Assembly (NCBI GenBank): GCA_026122225.1
Contig: JANEZZ010002062.1
Span: 716,851-780,850 of the forward strand
Direction of reading: 5' to 3'
DNA: 64,000 bases
Source of the DNA: Heloderma charlesbogerti
Taxonomy: Eukaryota; Chordata; Lepidosauria; Squamata; Helodermatidae
The notes beneath the pieces were generated by a model. The model was not told the DNA's origin, did no database searches, and worked only from the letters and a program-made list of their open reading frames with translations. Of this stretch, positions 32,781 through 43,949 are shown one piece after another. Position numbers and translations under genes: made by a program. Every line of letters starts with the position of its first letter. Position 1 is the stretch's first letter.

Positions 32781-33989
32781 TCCAGCTGGCTCCACTCCGT
32801 GGCGAGTCCACAGAGCCGCCGGCCAGGCCCATTCGCAGCTGAACTTCCGTCCGCTGCTGGTCTGCATCCGCAAATGGCGTTTGGTGTAGTGGACGCCATT
32901 TGCATCCCTGCTCTTTTCATGATAGCCTACATAAATCTTTACGTAGCCTATTATGAAAAGTGTAGCGATGCAAATGGTGTACCGGACGCCATTTGCATCC
33001 CTGCTCTTTGCTGTAATAGGCTATGTAAAGATTTATGTAGCCTATCACAGCTAAAGCAGGGACGCAAATGGCGTCCGCTATGCTGGATGCCATTTGCATC
33101 CACAGACTGGGGCAACGGACGAAATGAAATGAAAGCTTATTCATTTTAACTTCTGTATGATTATTCTGTTTTCTTGTGGCCTGGCCTTGTGTTTACTTCT
33201 GAGGCCTGGCCTTGTGTTTCCATACTTTATTTAAAGCCCAGTGGAAGACAGCAGGAGGTAACTCCTCCATAGGGCTTTTTCAGAGCAGGAAGTGTGGGCA
33301 GTCTTGGATGCGGCAGACCAATGGACTGATTTACAATAGAAAGAAAAAGAACACTTACGGTACCCTCTGCAACCTCACAGTGATTATTTAAGCTCAAAAA
33401 CGCCATCAGAAGTACTTCAAAATAAATTATAAAGCACCTGAGACAGAGGCAGAAAAATGGAAGCCATTACCCTAAAATGTTGGGGGTACTTGGAAGACAA
33501 ATTTTGGCACAATGCTCCCTCCCCTTCTTCCCCAGAGTTGGGCTGAACACTCCCCCCTCTCATAAGTGCTACAGTGCTTTCAGGGAAGGAGCAGTTATAG
33601 ACACATTTGCAACAGAGATAAGATGAATCCACAATCCCCCAGGTGTTGGAAAGCTCTTGGAGAAGGTGCTGAACTCTGCAGAAGGAAATTAGAGCTGATC
33701 CAATATTTCTCAAATGATGTTACTCTGAAAAAGATTCTGAGAGTTCTCTTTGTCTTACCACTGTGGAAAGGCCAATTTTTCTCCACCATTTGTTGTGGTG
33801 CCTCCTTCCCTCCCCATCACCAATTCCCCCCCACCCCCGGCATGGAATGATACTAGGTCTGGGGCATTGCAAAGGATGCCAAATGGTGGCCAGGAGGCTG
33901 TGCCATGCCAAAAATTTCTCCCACATTTTTTCCCAACCAATCTCATTCAATTTGATTGAACTGAAATTGGTTTCGAAAAGGAATTTAAA

Positions 33990-34380
33990 GAAGAACAGAA
34001 GACCTTTTTGGTGGCTGCACTCAGGCTCTGGAACTCCCATCTGAGGTGTTCCTATCTGACTCACTCATTAATGATCTTCCAGAAGCTCATAAAAACCTTT
34101 CTCTTTAGGAATCCATTTCATCTGTCATTTTAACCTGCTGTTTTAATCTCTCTCTGCTTTTCTGAATACTGTAAATATAATTATGGTTGCTGTGCTGTTG
34201 CATTTTTACTTCTGCTGCTTGCTTTCTTCATTTTTGCCCTTAATTAGGGTTTTTTGTTTTAAATTGTAATGAGGTTTCAAATGGCTACATTTAGGATTCC
34301 TGTCATTAGCTGCCTTGAGTCCCTAGGAAGAAATGATCAATAGAAATCTACAATATATAAATACTAAAATACATGGATTT
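33990..34380 (+). mobile_element. L2-like LINE 3' end
   Basis: 'cctttttggtggctgcactcaggctctggaactccc' is the conserved coding end of L2 ('...F.VAP.LWNSLP'). It is followed by a T-rich tail and 'ctgccttgagtccctaggaagaa'. The same tail occurs reversed at 47775-47900. Confidence 0.55.
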
Positions 34381-35392
34381 AATCTGAGCAGACATATGGA
34401 AAAAGTTAATAAATGCAGAAATATCAACAGGTAAGCAGCACAGAGCCCCTTTCTGTAAATTACTCTGAAAGCTAATTGAGGGTCAAACTAAGTGTTACAT
34501 TCATTGCATAGTGTATAGCTGAGCCGGATCATTTACTTTGCCTTGGAGACCAGCATGCACCAGGAGGAGGGGAAGGAAGGAAGAAACCGTGGCCACTCCC
34601 AGTGCTAAATTCAGAAGAAGAACTGGAGTTAATTAACTGCCTGATAAAGTGAAACCCATTTTGTCATAGCTGAATGGCTGTAGATGAAAATGCAGGGTGT
34701 TGTTACTTTTAGCCACTTCTGCAAATACCTATATATCCCTCTGCGGCAAAATCTGTGTTACCTGCTAATAAAATTGGAGAGTAATTAGTGTGACGCTCCC
34801 TGATTTTTTGCCTTTCTTCTTGAAGCACATGCACCCATTGTATAGCTGAAATCCATCTGGGAAGGAGTACCTGGAGGAAAGTCTCCTAGCTCATCTATTT
34901 ATGAAAAAGCTCCTCCTTGTCCTTGGGAGGTGGGGACAGGGAGATGTATAAGTACTGAATTAGGGCACTTGGGACTGATTATATGACTCCATTAAAATTC
35001 ACCTGCCAAACTGAAGTTGAACCCCATGCTTTTTCAAAATCCCCTGCCCAGTAGCCTGGCCCGGCAGACGGTGCTGGGTGTCGACACCGGCCACACTCAG
35101 ATCTGCCCCTGTCAGAAAGCAGGACCGAAAGGCGCCTGCAAGGAGATGGCTCCAAATGGCAAAATGCAACAAACCGCAGAGTTCAGGACACATCAAATGC
35201 ACAGGTTGGCGCATCACGCTAACCCACCCAGTGAATAAGCTATGCAGAACAAGCTATGCCGAACTGAAGAAAAAAGGGGTTGGTGAATGAGTGACAGCCC
35301 CTTCAAATAGCAGTTTGGGTGTCGTTGGAAGGGCAGTCACTGGTGAGGGAGGCTTGAGGTGGCAGAGGTGGGTGTGACCAGGAAGAGCAGCA

Positions 35393-36023
35393 TAGGGATG
35401 TTAGAGAATTCCACCACAGACTCCAGCGAGGCCAGATTCTAAAGAAGTTCTGCCATGGGCTCCCCTGGAGTCCATGGCGGAACAGAGCAATCCCCCCTGC
35501 CACCCCGCGGAATCCCCCTGGGACGGAGCCTACCTTTGTCAGCTGTCCGCTGCCCCATGAATGGCTGCCTCAGTCTGCAGCTGCCATTTCCTCCTCTCTA
35601 TTTTAGCTGTGATAGGCTACGTAAGTATTTACGTAGCCTATCACGGCTAATGCAGGGATGCCATTTGCGTCCATGCCTTTTTCCATGATAGGCTACATAA
35701 ATATTTACGTAGCCTATCATGGCTAACACAGGGATGCAAATGGCATAGCGGCCGCCATTTGTGTTCCTGCCTTTTGCTGTGATAGGCTATGTAAATATAT
35801 ACATAGCCTATCACGGCTACCGCAGGGACACAAATGGTGGCCGCTACAGTGCCACAGCCCAGCAGCAGACAGAAGTCCGACTGCGGGCGGCCTGGCCAGC
35901 AGCTCTGCGGGCTCCCAGTGGAGCAGAACTGGCTGGGGAGGATTCTGGGGGGGAGGAACGGATCGCCTCCCACCCCCAGCGGATGGCCCCAGTGGAACAG
36001 GGTAAGTAATCTGTACACCTGTA
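35393..36023 (-). mobile_element. E10: palindrome-rich hAT-like element (B to A)
   Basis: Starts TAGGGATGTTAGAGAATTCC and ends with a worn ctgtacacctGTA. Flanks GAGCAGCA (35385-35392) and GAGCAGAA (36024-36031) differ at one base. Palindromes lie near 35628, 35703, 35745, 35800 and 35840. This copy interrupts a duplicated host segment (compare 58.5-58.7 kb). Confidence 0.88.
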
Positions 36024-36830
36024 GAGCAGAATGGTTGCTGCCTTTGCCAAGCGGCTCTGTACAATGCTCACTTTTCCATGAAGAAGCCAAATTCTCCAAT
36101 TATCCAGTGCAGCATCTGAAGGCTCCCCATGAAAGCATCCTTCCACCCCAATTTTGTCCCATTCCAGCAAACTATCATGGAGTTATAGCTTCCAACCCCC
36201 CTTTCTCCTTCTCTGGCCACTTCTCCCTGCTCGCAATGACAGGCTTCTCTGGTCCCATGATCCTGAGACTGTGGTAGATCACTACTGCGATTCAGCCCTC
36301 ATGCACACAGAGTTCAGGAGACATTAACTATAGTGTGTGTGAAGATTTTAAAAATGCACGTAAAGCAAAATGAATGCACTCTCATTCACTTTACATTTTT
36401 TTAAACATGAAAAATATCTAAAAAACAAAAAGGTGTAGGCAACAAAAGTGGATGTCTTCATTTTTTGTGTTTCCCCTGTTTTACATTTGGGGCATGCTCT
36501 GCATGGGATACGTTGCCCAGACTGTGTTCATTTTGCACAAAGATGACAGAGAGGGAAGGAAGTGAGAGTGGTGTGACTCTGTCAAATTGGAGAGCTCTAT
36601 TTATTAAAAGATTTGCTGTCCAGGTCATTCAGAACACGGTTATGGGGTGGGGGTGGGGTGGGGGGAGCATGAGAGCGAAGTGAAGTTGACATTGGAAGGC
36701 TCTGTTTAGTTTAGATGGGGATCATGTTGATCTGGTTTGCATGATTTAAGCCATAGTGGCCTGGGTGTGGCTTGTTGTGATGTCTGAACTAAGGCGGCAT
36801 GGCTTGATTGAAAGTTAAACAACTCTCAGG

Positions 36831-37690
36831 TAGGGATGTACGAAAGGGACTTACCTTGTCCCGCAGCTTTTTTCGCGGTGGGGTGGAGGCGCTTCGCTTC
36901 TCCCCCTGAAGTTCCGGCGAGCGGGGGGTGTCTTCCCGCCTCGCCCGGCTGAAATTCAGGCCGGGGAGAAGCACCCCGTCTCCCCGGCCGCGAACCTCAA
37001 CAGAAAAGTAAAACAAAACAAAACAAAACACCCCGTGATAGGCTACGTGACAATTAACGTAGCCTATCACGGCTAGATTTGCAAAGTCAGCCATGATAGG
37101 CTACGTAAATCGTCACGTAGCCTATCACGGGTGACTTTTTTAAAAAAAGAAGCGCGTACGCAAATGGCAGCCCCCATAGGGAGCCGCCATTCGCGTTCCT
37201 TATTTGGTCGCTGTAGTCTACATAAAGATTTACGTAGACTACAGTGACCAAATAAGGAACGCGAATGGCGGCTCCCTATGGGGGCCGCCATTATCTGTAC
37301 GTGCTTTTTTTATTTTTTAAAGTCACCCGTGATAGGCTACGTGACAATTTACGTAGCCTATCACGGCTGACTTTGCAAATCTAGCATGATAGGCTATGTT
37401 AATCGTCATGTAGCCTATCATGGGGGCGTTGTTTTTTTTTAAACTTTTCTTGGAATGGCGGCGGCGGCAGCCGGTCGAAAGACAGGCTGCCGCCCCCGCC
37501 CCTGTCGAAGCCCTGCTGAACCGCCGCTGCGACCCGCCACTGGGAGTGACATTCGGGAAAGGTAAGTCCCATCCCAGGGGGGGGGGCGGGGGGCGGGGGG
37601 GAGAATTTCTCCCCGAAACTACTTCTGGGGGCCGAATACGTTGGCACTCGGCCCCCCGAAGTTTCGGCGAGAAATTCTCTGACACCCCTA
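36831..37690 (+). mobile_element. E11: hAT-like element of the E8 subfamily
   Basis: Starts TAGGGATGTACGAAAGGGACTTACC and ends gagaaattctctgACACCCCTA. The target duplication CTCTCAGG is perfect (36823-36830, 37691-37698). The core 37027-37427 is again one palindrome of about 400 bp made of smaller ones, centred at about 37227 (agtctacataaa-g-atttacgtagact). The outer palindromes are ataggctacgtgacaattaacgtagcctat. Outward AGGTAAGT-type sites lie at about 36850 and 37559. Confidence 0.93.
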
Positions 37691-37698
37691 CTCTCAGG

Positions 37699-38312
37699 AA
37701 GAGTTCGGATCTGATCCTAATGATACATTAAAGCATTCCCAAAGTAATCCCTTAATACATCTGGCATAATATACTACAATGAGGAGACGTTCAGGTCATC
37801 CTGATATACCTCTGGAACAATGAGCCCAGAAGTACAAGGCTTGGTGCAAAGTCCTCATGGGGATGTCGTTATAGCAGCCACCAAATTATAATTCTGATGT
37901 TGCCAGAGTGCTCTGAAGACATAGGATTAACAAGGGCTCCATGACTGCCCTCCCAGGTGCATTGGTGCTTCAGAAAAGAGGCTGCTTTGCCTCAGACCAC
38001 TTCGGCAATAGCCTTACTCTAGCTGATGCTTCAACTGTTTCCCCATTCAGTATAATGGGGATATGATAAAGTTATAGCCATTTGTCAATTCTTTGTCAGA
38101 ATTGGATGAGGTTAACAGGTACAGTGGCCCCTCCTGAGAGGAAAGAGCTTGCCAAACTCCCGAAAACTGGGTGCTGGGGATTTTGTGGAAGGGAAGCCTT
38201 TAACATGTAAAGGGTTAAAAATGGGCTCCCCTTGATGATTCTTGTGGGCAATGAACATGATTCATACAGTAGAGGTGGTCGTAGGTAAATTCAGGACAAA
38301 ATTACATTTGGA
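37699..38312. other. No recognisable feature
   Basis: I see no gene, terminal repeat or known interspersed repeat in this stretch. Confidence 0.35.
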
Positions 38313-38323
38313 TATGTAATTCA

Positions 38324-38657
38324 TCGCGGTGGCTTAGTGGTTAAGACGCTGAACTGCAGACTGGAAGGTCGGCAGGTCAGCAGTTCGAGACCCGAGTGCT
38401 GCGTGACGGAGTGAGCTCCCGTCTTCAGTCCCAGCTTCTGCCAACCTAGCAGTTCGAAAGCACGAAATTGCAAGTAGATAAATAGGTACCGCCTCGGCGG
38501 GAAAGGTAACAGCGTTCCGTGCACCTCGGTGTTCAGTCATGCCGGCCACATGGCCACGGAAGCGTCTTTGGACAGCGCTGGCTCTTTGGCTTAGAAACGG
38601 GGATGAGCACCGCACCCTAGAGTCGGACACGACTGGTTGGGGATACCTTTACCTTTT
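38324..38657 (+). mobile_element. Sauria-SINE-like tRNA-derived SINE
   Basis: The head 'gcggtggcttagtggttaaga' (A box) with 'cagttcgagacccg' (B box) is followed by the conserved body ('ctgccaacctagcagttcgaaagcac', 'aagtagataaataggtaccgc', 'catggccacggaag') and the 'agtcggacacgactgg...tacctttacctt' end. The perfect 11-bp target duplication TATGTAATTCA lies at 38313-38323 and 38658-38668. This architecture is that of squamate Sauria SINEs. Confidence 0.9.
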
Positions 38658-38668
38658 TATGTAATTCA

Positions 38669-39558
38669 GGAGTGAGGATGAGCTGAGAGGAGATAAGAGG
38701 CTTTTATAATATTATGTGAGGGAGGATTTTAAAGTGTGGAGTGTTTTTGAAAGGGATTCCTCCTCCTCCCTCCCTGTTTGTGGGCAATCTGCAGGGTTCT
38801 TCACTGAGTGTGGTGTGGATACTAGGGGTAGCACCTGGCACCTTGGGCAAACCATGCAATTGGTGCCCCCCCCCCAAGGGCAGATTTAGGTTGAGGTGTC
38901 TGATAAACTGGGAAACATGTTGCCCCTATTTTCTGTTTAATGAAGCGGCATCCCTGCCCACGTGCATCTTCAGAAGTAGAAATATTATCTTTTATAATAA
39001 AACATGCCCAGAATATGTGTGTGTGTGTGTGTGCGTTTTACTAAGTGCTGTATCAGCACAGAGGGTCTGATAAAACAGCAAAGGAGATGAACACAGCCCT
39101 AGAAGAAGGGTCCATGGAAGAGCGGTCCCAGTTGCATCCCCGGGGTGCCACCAGCCCCTAGACTCAGTCCTCTGAGGGCAAAGGAAGCAGCTGCTCTTGG
39201 GGGGGGGATGGGTAGGGCTTTCACTCCCTACCTCCAACTGGGAGTAGCAGCAGAGCAGGAGGATATCCCACACTGGCTGTCCTTAAATGAAGCATTTATC
39301 GTGGGCTTGTGCTTGGTCACTCATGGAAGTTTGCAGGTCATTTACATGATGTTGTCAACCTCCAGAGCACATCCAGCTGTATTTGATCTTTATCCCTCTT
39401 AACCTCCCCCCATGAGATAATCCAGTATTTAAATGTAAATCCGCTTTAAAGGCTGTGTGTAAATGTGTGGTTCTGCTATAACCACAGCCTGGGAAGAAGA
39501 AGCCATTGAGAAGAGCAGAAAAATCACAATTGCTCTCCCCACTCCACTCCTCCAGTGT
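38669..39558. other. No recognisable feature except a (GT)n run
   Basis: A short (TG)n run lies at 39016-39032. Otherwise nothing supportable was seen. Confidence 0.35.
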
Positions 39559-39566
39559 GTCTGCCT

Positions 39567-40827
39567 TAGGGATGTACGAAAGTCACTTACCTTTTCGCGG
39601 AATTGATTCGCGGTGGGGGGGAGGTGCTCCGTCCCTCCCCCTGGAATTCTCGATGGGGTGGGAGGCGATCCAGTCCTCCCCCCGGAATCCTTCCTGGCCA
39701 GCTCCGGACTTCTGACCGCGGATGGGCTGCTGCGGACGCAAATGGCAGCTGCCGTAGCGGCTGCCATTTGCGTCCAGCCAGGCTGCCATGATAGGCTACA
39801 TAGGTATTTATGTAGCCTATCACGGATGGGCAAAAAACAAACAAACAAACAGCGTACGCAAATGGCAGCGGCTACGGCAGCTGCCATTTGCATTCCCTAT
39901 TTTTTGTCGTTTTAGCCTATGTAAATATTTACGTAGGTTATTACTGCGAAAGAAAAGGGGGATGCAAATAGCGTAGTGGGCGCTATTTGCGTTCCTTTTC
40001 CCCCCGCCATTTTATCTTACATAAATATTTACGTAGGCTAAAATGGCGAAAAAAAGGAATGCAAATAGCGCCCACTACGCTATTTGCATCCCCCCTTTTT
40101 TTTCTGTAATAGCCTATGTAAATATTTACATAGGCTAAAACGGCGAAAAATTGGGAACTCAAATGGCGGCTGCTGTAGCCGCCGCCATTTGCGTACGCCG
40201 TTTTTGTTTGTTTGTTTGTTTGGCTTGCCGTGATAGACTACGTAAATACTTACGTAGCCTATCACGGCAAAGGTAAAATGGTAAAGGTGTTCCCAGCCAG
40301 TCGTGTCCGACTCTAGGGTGTGGTGCTCATCTCCATTTCTAAGCTGAAAAGCCAGCGCTGTCCAAAAACGCTTCCGTGGTCATGTGGCCGGCATGACTGA
40401 ACACCGAGGTGCACGGAACGCTGTTACCTTTCCCGCCAAAGCAGTACCTATTTATTTACTTGCAATTTCTTGCTTTCAAACTGCTAGGTTGGCAGGAGCT
40501 GGGACTGAAGATGGGAGCTCACTCCGTCACGCGGCACTCGGGTCTCGAACTGCTGTCCTGCCGACCTTCTGGTCTGCAGTTCAGCATCTTAACCACTAAG
40601 CCACCGCGGCAAAGACCAGGATGCAAATGGTGGTCTTGGCAGCCGGTCAAAAGACCAGCCACTGGAGCCGCTGCCGTCCGGAACATCTGCCCCAGGTAAG
40701 CTTTGTCCCAGGGGGAATCCGCGGGGGGACGGGGGGTGGCAGGCCATTCCGCCACAGATTTCAGGGGGCCGAATGCCAGTGCATTTGGCCTCACTGAAAT
40801 CCGTGGTGGAATTCTCTGCCATCCCTA
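39567..40827 (+). mobile_element. E12: palindrome-rich hAT-like element carrying a SINE
   Basis: Starts TAGGGATGTACGAAAGTCACTTACC and ends gtggaattctctgCCATCCCTA. The target duplication GTCTGCCT is perfect (39559-39566, 40828-40835). Palindromes lie near 39810, 39925, 40030, 40122 and 40245, alternating with cgcaaatggcagc and caaatagcgccc hairpins. A reversed SINE (40273-40607) sits between the last palindrome and the B-end domain. Longest member of the family here. Confidence 0.93.
40273..40607 (-). mobile_element. Sauria-SINE-like SINE inside E12, antisense
   Basis: Reverse complement of the SINE type at 38324-38657, from 'ggtaaaggtgttcccagccagtcgtgtccgactct' to 'cttaaccactaagccaccgc'. GGCAAAG occurs on both sides (40266-40272, 40608-40614) and is the likely target duplication. 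Confidence 0.88.
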
Positions 40828-40835
40828 GTCTGCCT

Positions 40836-43120
40836 GTTGATCTGGGCTGGGAGAAGAGTTTTCTTGACCGGGCTAGGAGAGGCTCAAAGTGAGCATGGAG
40901 CTGGCCAGGGGAGGAGGAGGAGGAGGAGGAGGAGGAAGAAGAGGGCGACTACCCATGTAAATGGCTGACAACAATGAAGGCCCCCCCTGCTTTGCAGAGA
41001 AAGAGCACGAGATACTTGAATCCCTCAGGAGACCCACTGATTCACCACTTGCTCTCTGCCCCGAGGCTGCAGAGAACTTGTCTGTGTAAAGAGCTGATCT
41101 TTATCTCACTTAGAATGTGGCAACAGAAGCCCCGATAAACTGCGAAATAAACAGCCTGGTTTGATGAACCCCATTGTCTGAGGGAGGACTGGGTCCCAAA
41201 GTTGGGCAGGTCAGGTGGTCTGACTTAGCCCCACCATCCTCCGTCAGTTCTTCGCTCACCTCCACAGCCTGAGTCACATTCCCTCTGATCGCACACGGGA
41301 AATGAAATAATGACATCTTTGTTATTTTGTTTGTTTCTTTATTGTACTTTCCCCCCTCGAATTTGGCACCCTGCTTAACTTGGTGCCCTAGGCGACCACC
41401 TAGTTTGCCTGTATGGACATACCACCCCTGGTGTACACACACACACACACACACACAGTGGTAAAGCCCTCAGAGGATACCGTTCCCTTGTTCTTTCCTG
41501 GAGAGTGTGTGTCCTCCTTGCTTTCTGTTTTAGAGAGAGAAGCCCAGCTCGTCCCTGTGGGAGAGGAGACATCAGAGACCAGTTCTCTTCACGCTCCCTC
41601 ATCCCCACACCCCACCTCTACTCCCTGGTTGCCTGGAACTCATAGCCTTGTATTCTAAGTTGCCAGCAGGCACCACATTTTTCTGGGTAGCCCTACTCTC
41701 TGTGTTCAAGCAGCCAGGGGACAGTGTTGGGGGAGCTTGAGGACTTGCAGGAATTCCACATGCCTGGTTGGGGCGTTGGTGTTAGCAGCCAGTCGATGGA
41801 ATGCTGCATCCACTGTTTGTCTAGCACCCCTGGCTTCTGATTCTTTCTGGTTCGAAAATCAAACTCCAGGAACTAGCACCTGCTTTCCAACTTCCTACCT
41901 CAATAAACAAAATTATGGTCTCAACAGCCATGGATTACCTCCTTCATGCTCATGGCCTTCTGTTGGTTCAGGCTGGTTATAAATGTTGACTGTGAATAGT
42001 TTTGGAACATTAGGAATACCATCCCCCTGGAACAGCATGGTGCTTGCAAATTAGCTGTACTGAAGCACCTTTGCATTTTTGAAGCTCTCAGAGCATCATG
42101 AGTGGGAAGAACAAGCTTGGCTGCCCTCTACAACAGAAAAAGAAAAGGAGAGGATGAGTGTGGCGTTCTAAAGAAGAACGGAAGCAAAATGACATTCCGG
42201 AGTTTTCGTCGTATTTTGTCGAGATTGTGGCAACCTACCATTGTCCAGCAGTGTTAAATGGAGAGAGACATATTTTCTGTGGTTTACGACCACAGCCCAT
42301 TGTTCAGTATTGTTAAGTAGAGCCTCTGTGTCCTTGAAAGCATTGTTGCCTGTGTCACGTATAATACATGTGCTTGACTACATGGGTGTGTATACACTCT
42401 ACATTTACTTGTAGTAATGGTCTACATCATTTGATTATAATCAAAAGTGATTATATATCTATGCACCTTTTGGTTTTGTTTTCAGTTGTTCTTCTCGTCC
42501 GTTGATTTGCACTGTTTGTATATACTGTAGTTTCTAGACTTTTATTTTGAGTGGTAGCAACCTTCCCTCTCTGTCTCTCTCCCCCACCCCCTATCTGGGA
42601 GATACTATGGGAGAATTTCCCAACTGAGTCTCTGTGTGTGCCAATATTCCAGCATCTTCTATGCTGCCCAGGGAACACAATGCAAAGCAGGGGGATGCAA
42701 AGATTGGCTGGTTGAGATGCTTGCAATCCCATGAAGGGCCTGGAAACCTTCACCTGCCCTCACCCAGCCCTCAGCTCTCTAGGAGAATTCAAGAGGATGG
42801 TACTTCTTAGGATGGCTGTGTGTCTTTCTGGACAGCCCTTTATTTGAAGCCTTCCTCTGTTTGAAGTGCTGACTCATCCAAGACCAGTTTAAAGATAAGG
42901 AACAAGAGTGTGGAGGTCCTTGAAGAGGCCTATCAACACCCAGCCCCTGGACAGCGGAATGAGGAGACACACAGGTTCCCTGGTCACAGTCTTCCCCACT
43001 ACGCTGAGATGGATTCTTTTTCTATTTCAGTTACAGTCATTATTTATACATTTGCATATATATATCTTTGGAAATCGCCTCTTTGGAAATGCGCATTTTC
43101 CAGGAGAAAACCACAGATGA
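40836..43120. other. No recognisable gene; two microsatellites
   Basis: A (GGA)n run at about 40911-40942 and a (CA)n run at 41435-41457 are the only clear features. Open frames here are short and overlap on both strands. No transposon termini were seen. Confidence 0.35.
41435..41457. repeat. (CA)n microsatellite
   Basis: Uninterrupted CA dinucleotides. Confidence 0.9.
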
Positions 43121-43128
43121 CCGCAAAG

Positions 43129-43841
43129 TAGGGATGTACGAAATATACTTACCTTTCTGCGGATTATGTTTATGGTGTGCGGGGGAGGCGTTCCGTCCCT
43201 CCCCCCGGAATCCTCGACGGGGGGGAGGCAACCTGTTCCTCCCCCCCGGAATCCTCGATGGCCGGCTGTGCTCCACGGCGGCTCTGCGGAGCAGCCGGCC
43301 AGGCCCGGGCCAGAGCCGTCTGCAGCCGGATTTCCGGCCGCGGAGGGCTCTGGGTAAAAAAAACCCCCAAAACCCAACCGTGTACACAAATGGCGGCGGC
43401 TACGGCCGCTACCATTTGCGTTCCTTATTTCTGGCCATCTTAGTCTACGTAAATATTTACGTAGACTATGACGGCAAAAATAAAGGGGAACGCAAATAGC
43501 GCCCACCACGCTATTTGTGTTCCCCTTTATTTTCACCGTAATAGTCTATATAAATATTTACATAGATTAAGACAGCCAAAAATATGGAACGTAAATGGCG
43601 GCGGCTGTAGCCGCCACCATTTGCATACGCGTTTTTTTTTTTAACCCAGCTGTGATAGGCTATGTAAATCTTTACGTAGCCTATCACGTCCCTGTAAAAA
43701 AAAAAAACCCTCCAGACTGCAAATGTAAGTCTCGTCCTGGGGGGGATCCACGGGGGGGCGTTCCACCACAGATTTCGGGGGGCCGAATGCACTGGCATTC
43801 GGCCTCACCGAGATCCATGGCAGAATTCTCTGACATCCCTA
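43129..43841 (+). mobile_element. E13: palindrome-rich hAT-like element (A to B)
   Basis: Starts TAGGGATGTACGAAATATACTTACC and ends gcagaattctctgACATCCCTA. Flanks CCGCAAAG (43121-43128) and CTGCAAAG (43842-43849) differ at one base. The core is symmetric about 43505 (caaatagcgcccaccacgctattt), with agtctacgtaaatatttacgtagact-type palindromes on either side and ggcggcggc hairpins further out. The B-side domain is shortened. Confidence 0.92.
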
Positions 43842-43860
43842 CTGCAAAGTGGCGACTGCA

Positions 43861-43926
43861 TCGTATGTCCCGAAGGACCTTGACTCACAGCTGCCCCAGA
43901 GTAAAAGGCTTGTGTAGATGGGGCCT
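43861..43926 (+). repeat. Short dispersed repeat (also at 60.69-60.76 kb, minus)
   Basis: 'aaggaccttgactcacagctgccccagagtaaaaggcttgtgtagatggggcc' matches the minus strand of 60762-60692. The relative orientation differs from the surrounding duplication, so this is probably an independent MITE-like repeat. Confidence 0.5.
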
Positions 43927-43949
43927 CCCTCTCTGTTTTTCTAGAAAGA

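Larger units (their letters stand above)
24609..33111 (+). mobile_element. E7: hAT-like element split by a gypsy insertion
   Basis: The left piece, 24609-24701, starts TAGGGGTGTACGAA and carries the A-end GC-rich domain (ctccccccggaatcctcc). The right piece, 32781-33111, resumes the same domain (ctggctccactccgtggcgag...) and then shows palindromes near 32895, 32940, 32992, 33030 and 33075. The 8.1 kb between them is the gypsy element. No right terminus follows the last palindrome, so the B end is missing. Confidence 0.75.
33560..36790 (+). repeat. Duplicated host segment P (paralogous to 60.7-54.8 kb, minus)
   Basis: Ordered matches to the minus strand: 33567-33625 with 60680-60620, 34440-34650 with 60345-60130, and 35085-35205 with 58710-58590. 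Others are 36300-36420 with 58620-58500, 36490-36590 with 58460-58330, and 36590-36785 with 55040-54820. E10 and a LINE tail interrupt it here, while an L2 copy, E17 and E18 interrupt the other copy. The signal-peptide exon expected at its start is not present after E7. Confidence 0.75.

Noticed and set aside
38324..38400. tRNA-like A and B boxes
   Set aside because: They belong to the head of a SINE with a target duplication. The body and tail are SINE sequence and no tRNA fold is completed.
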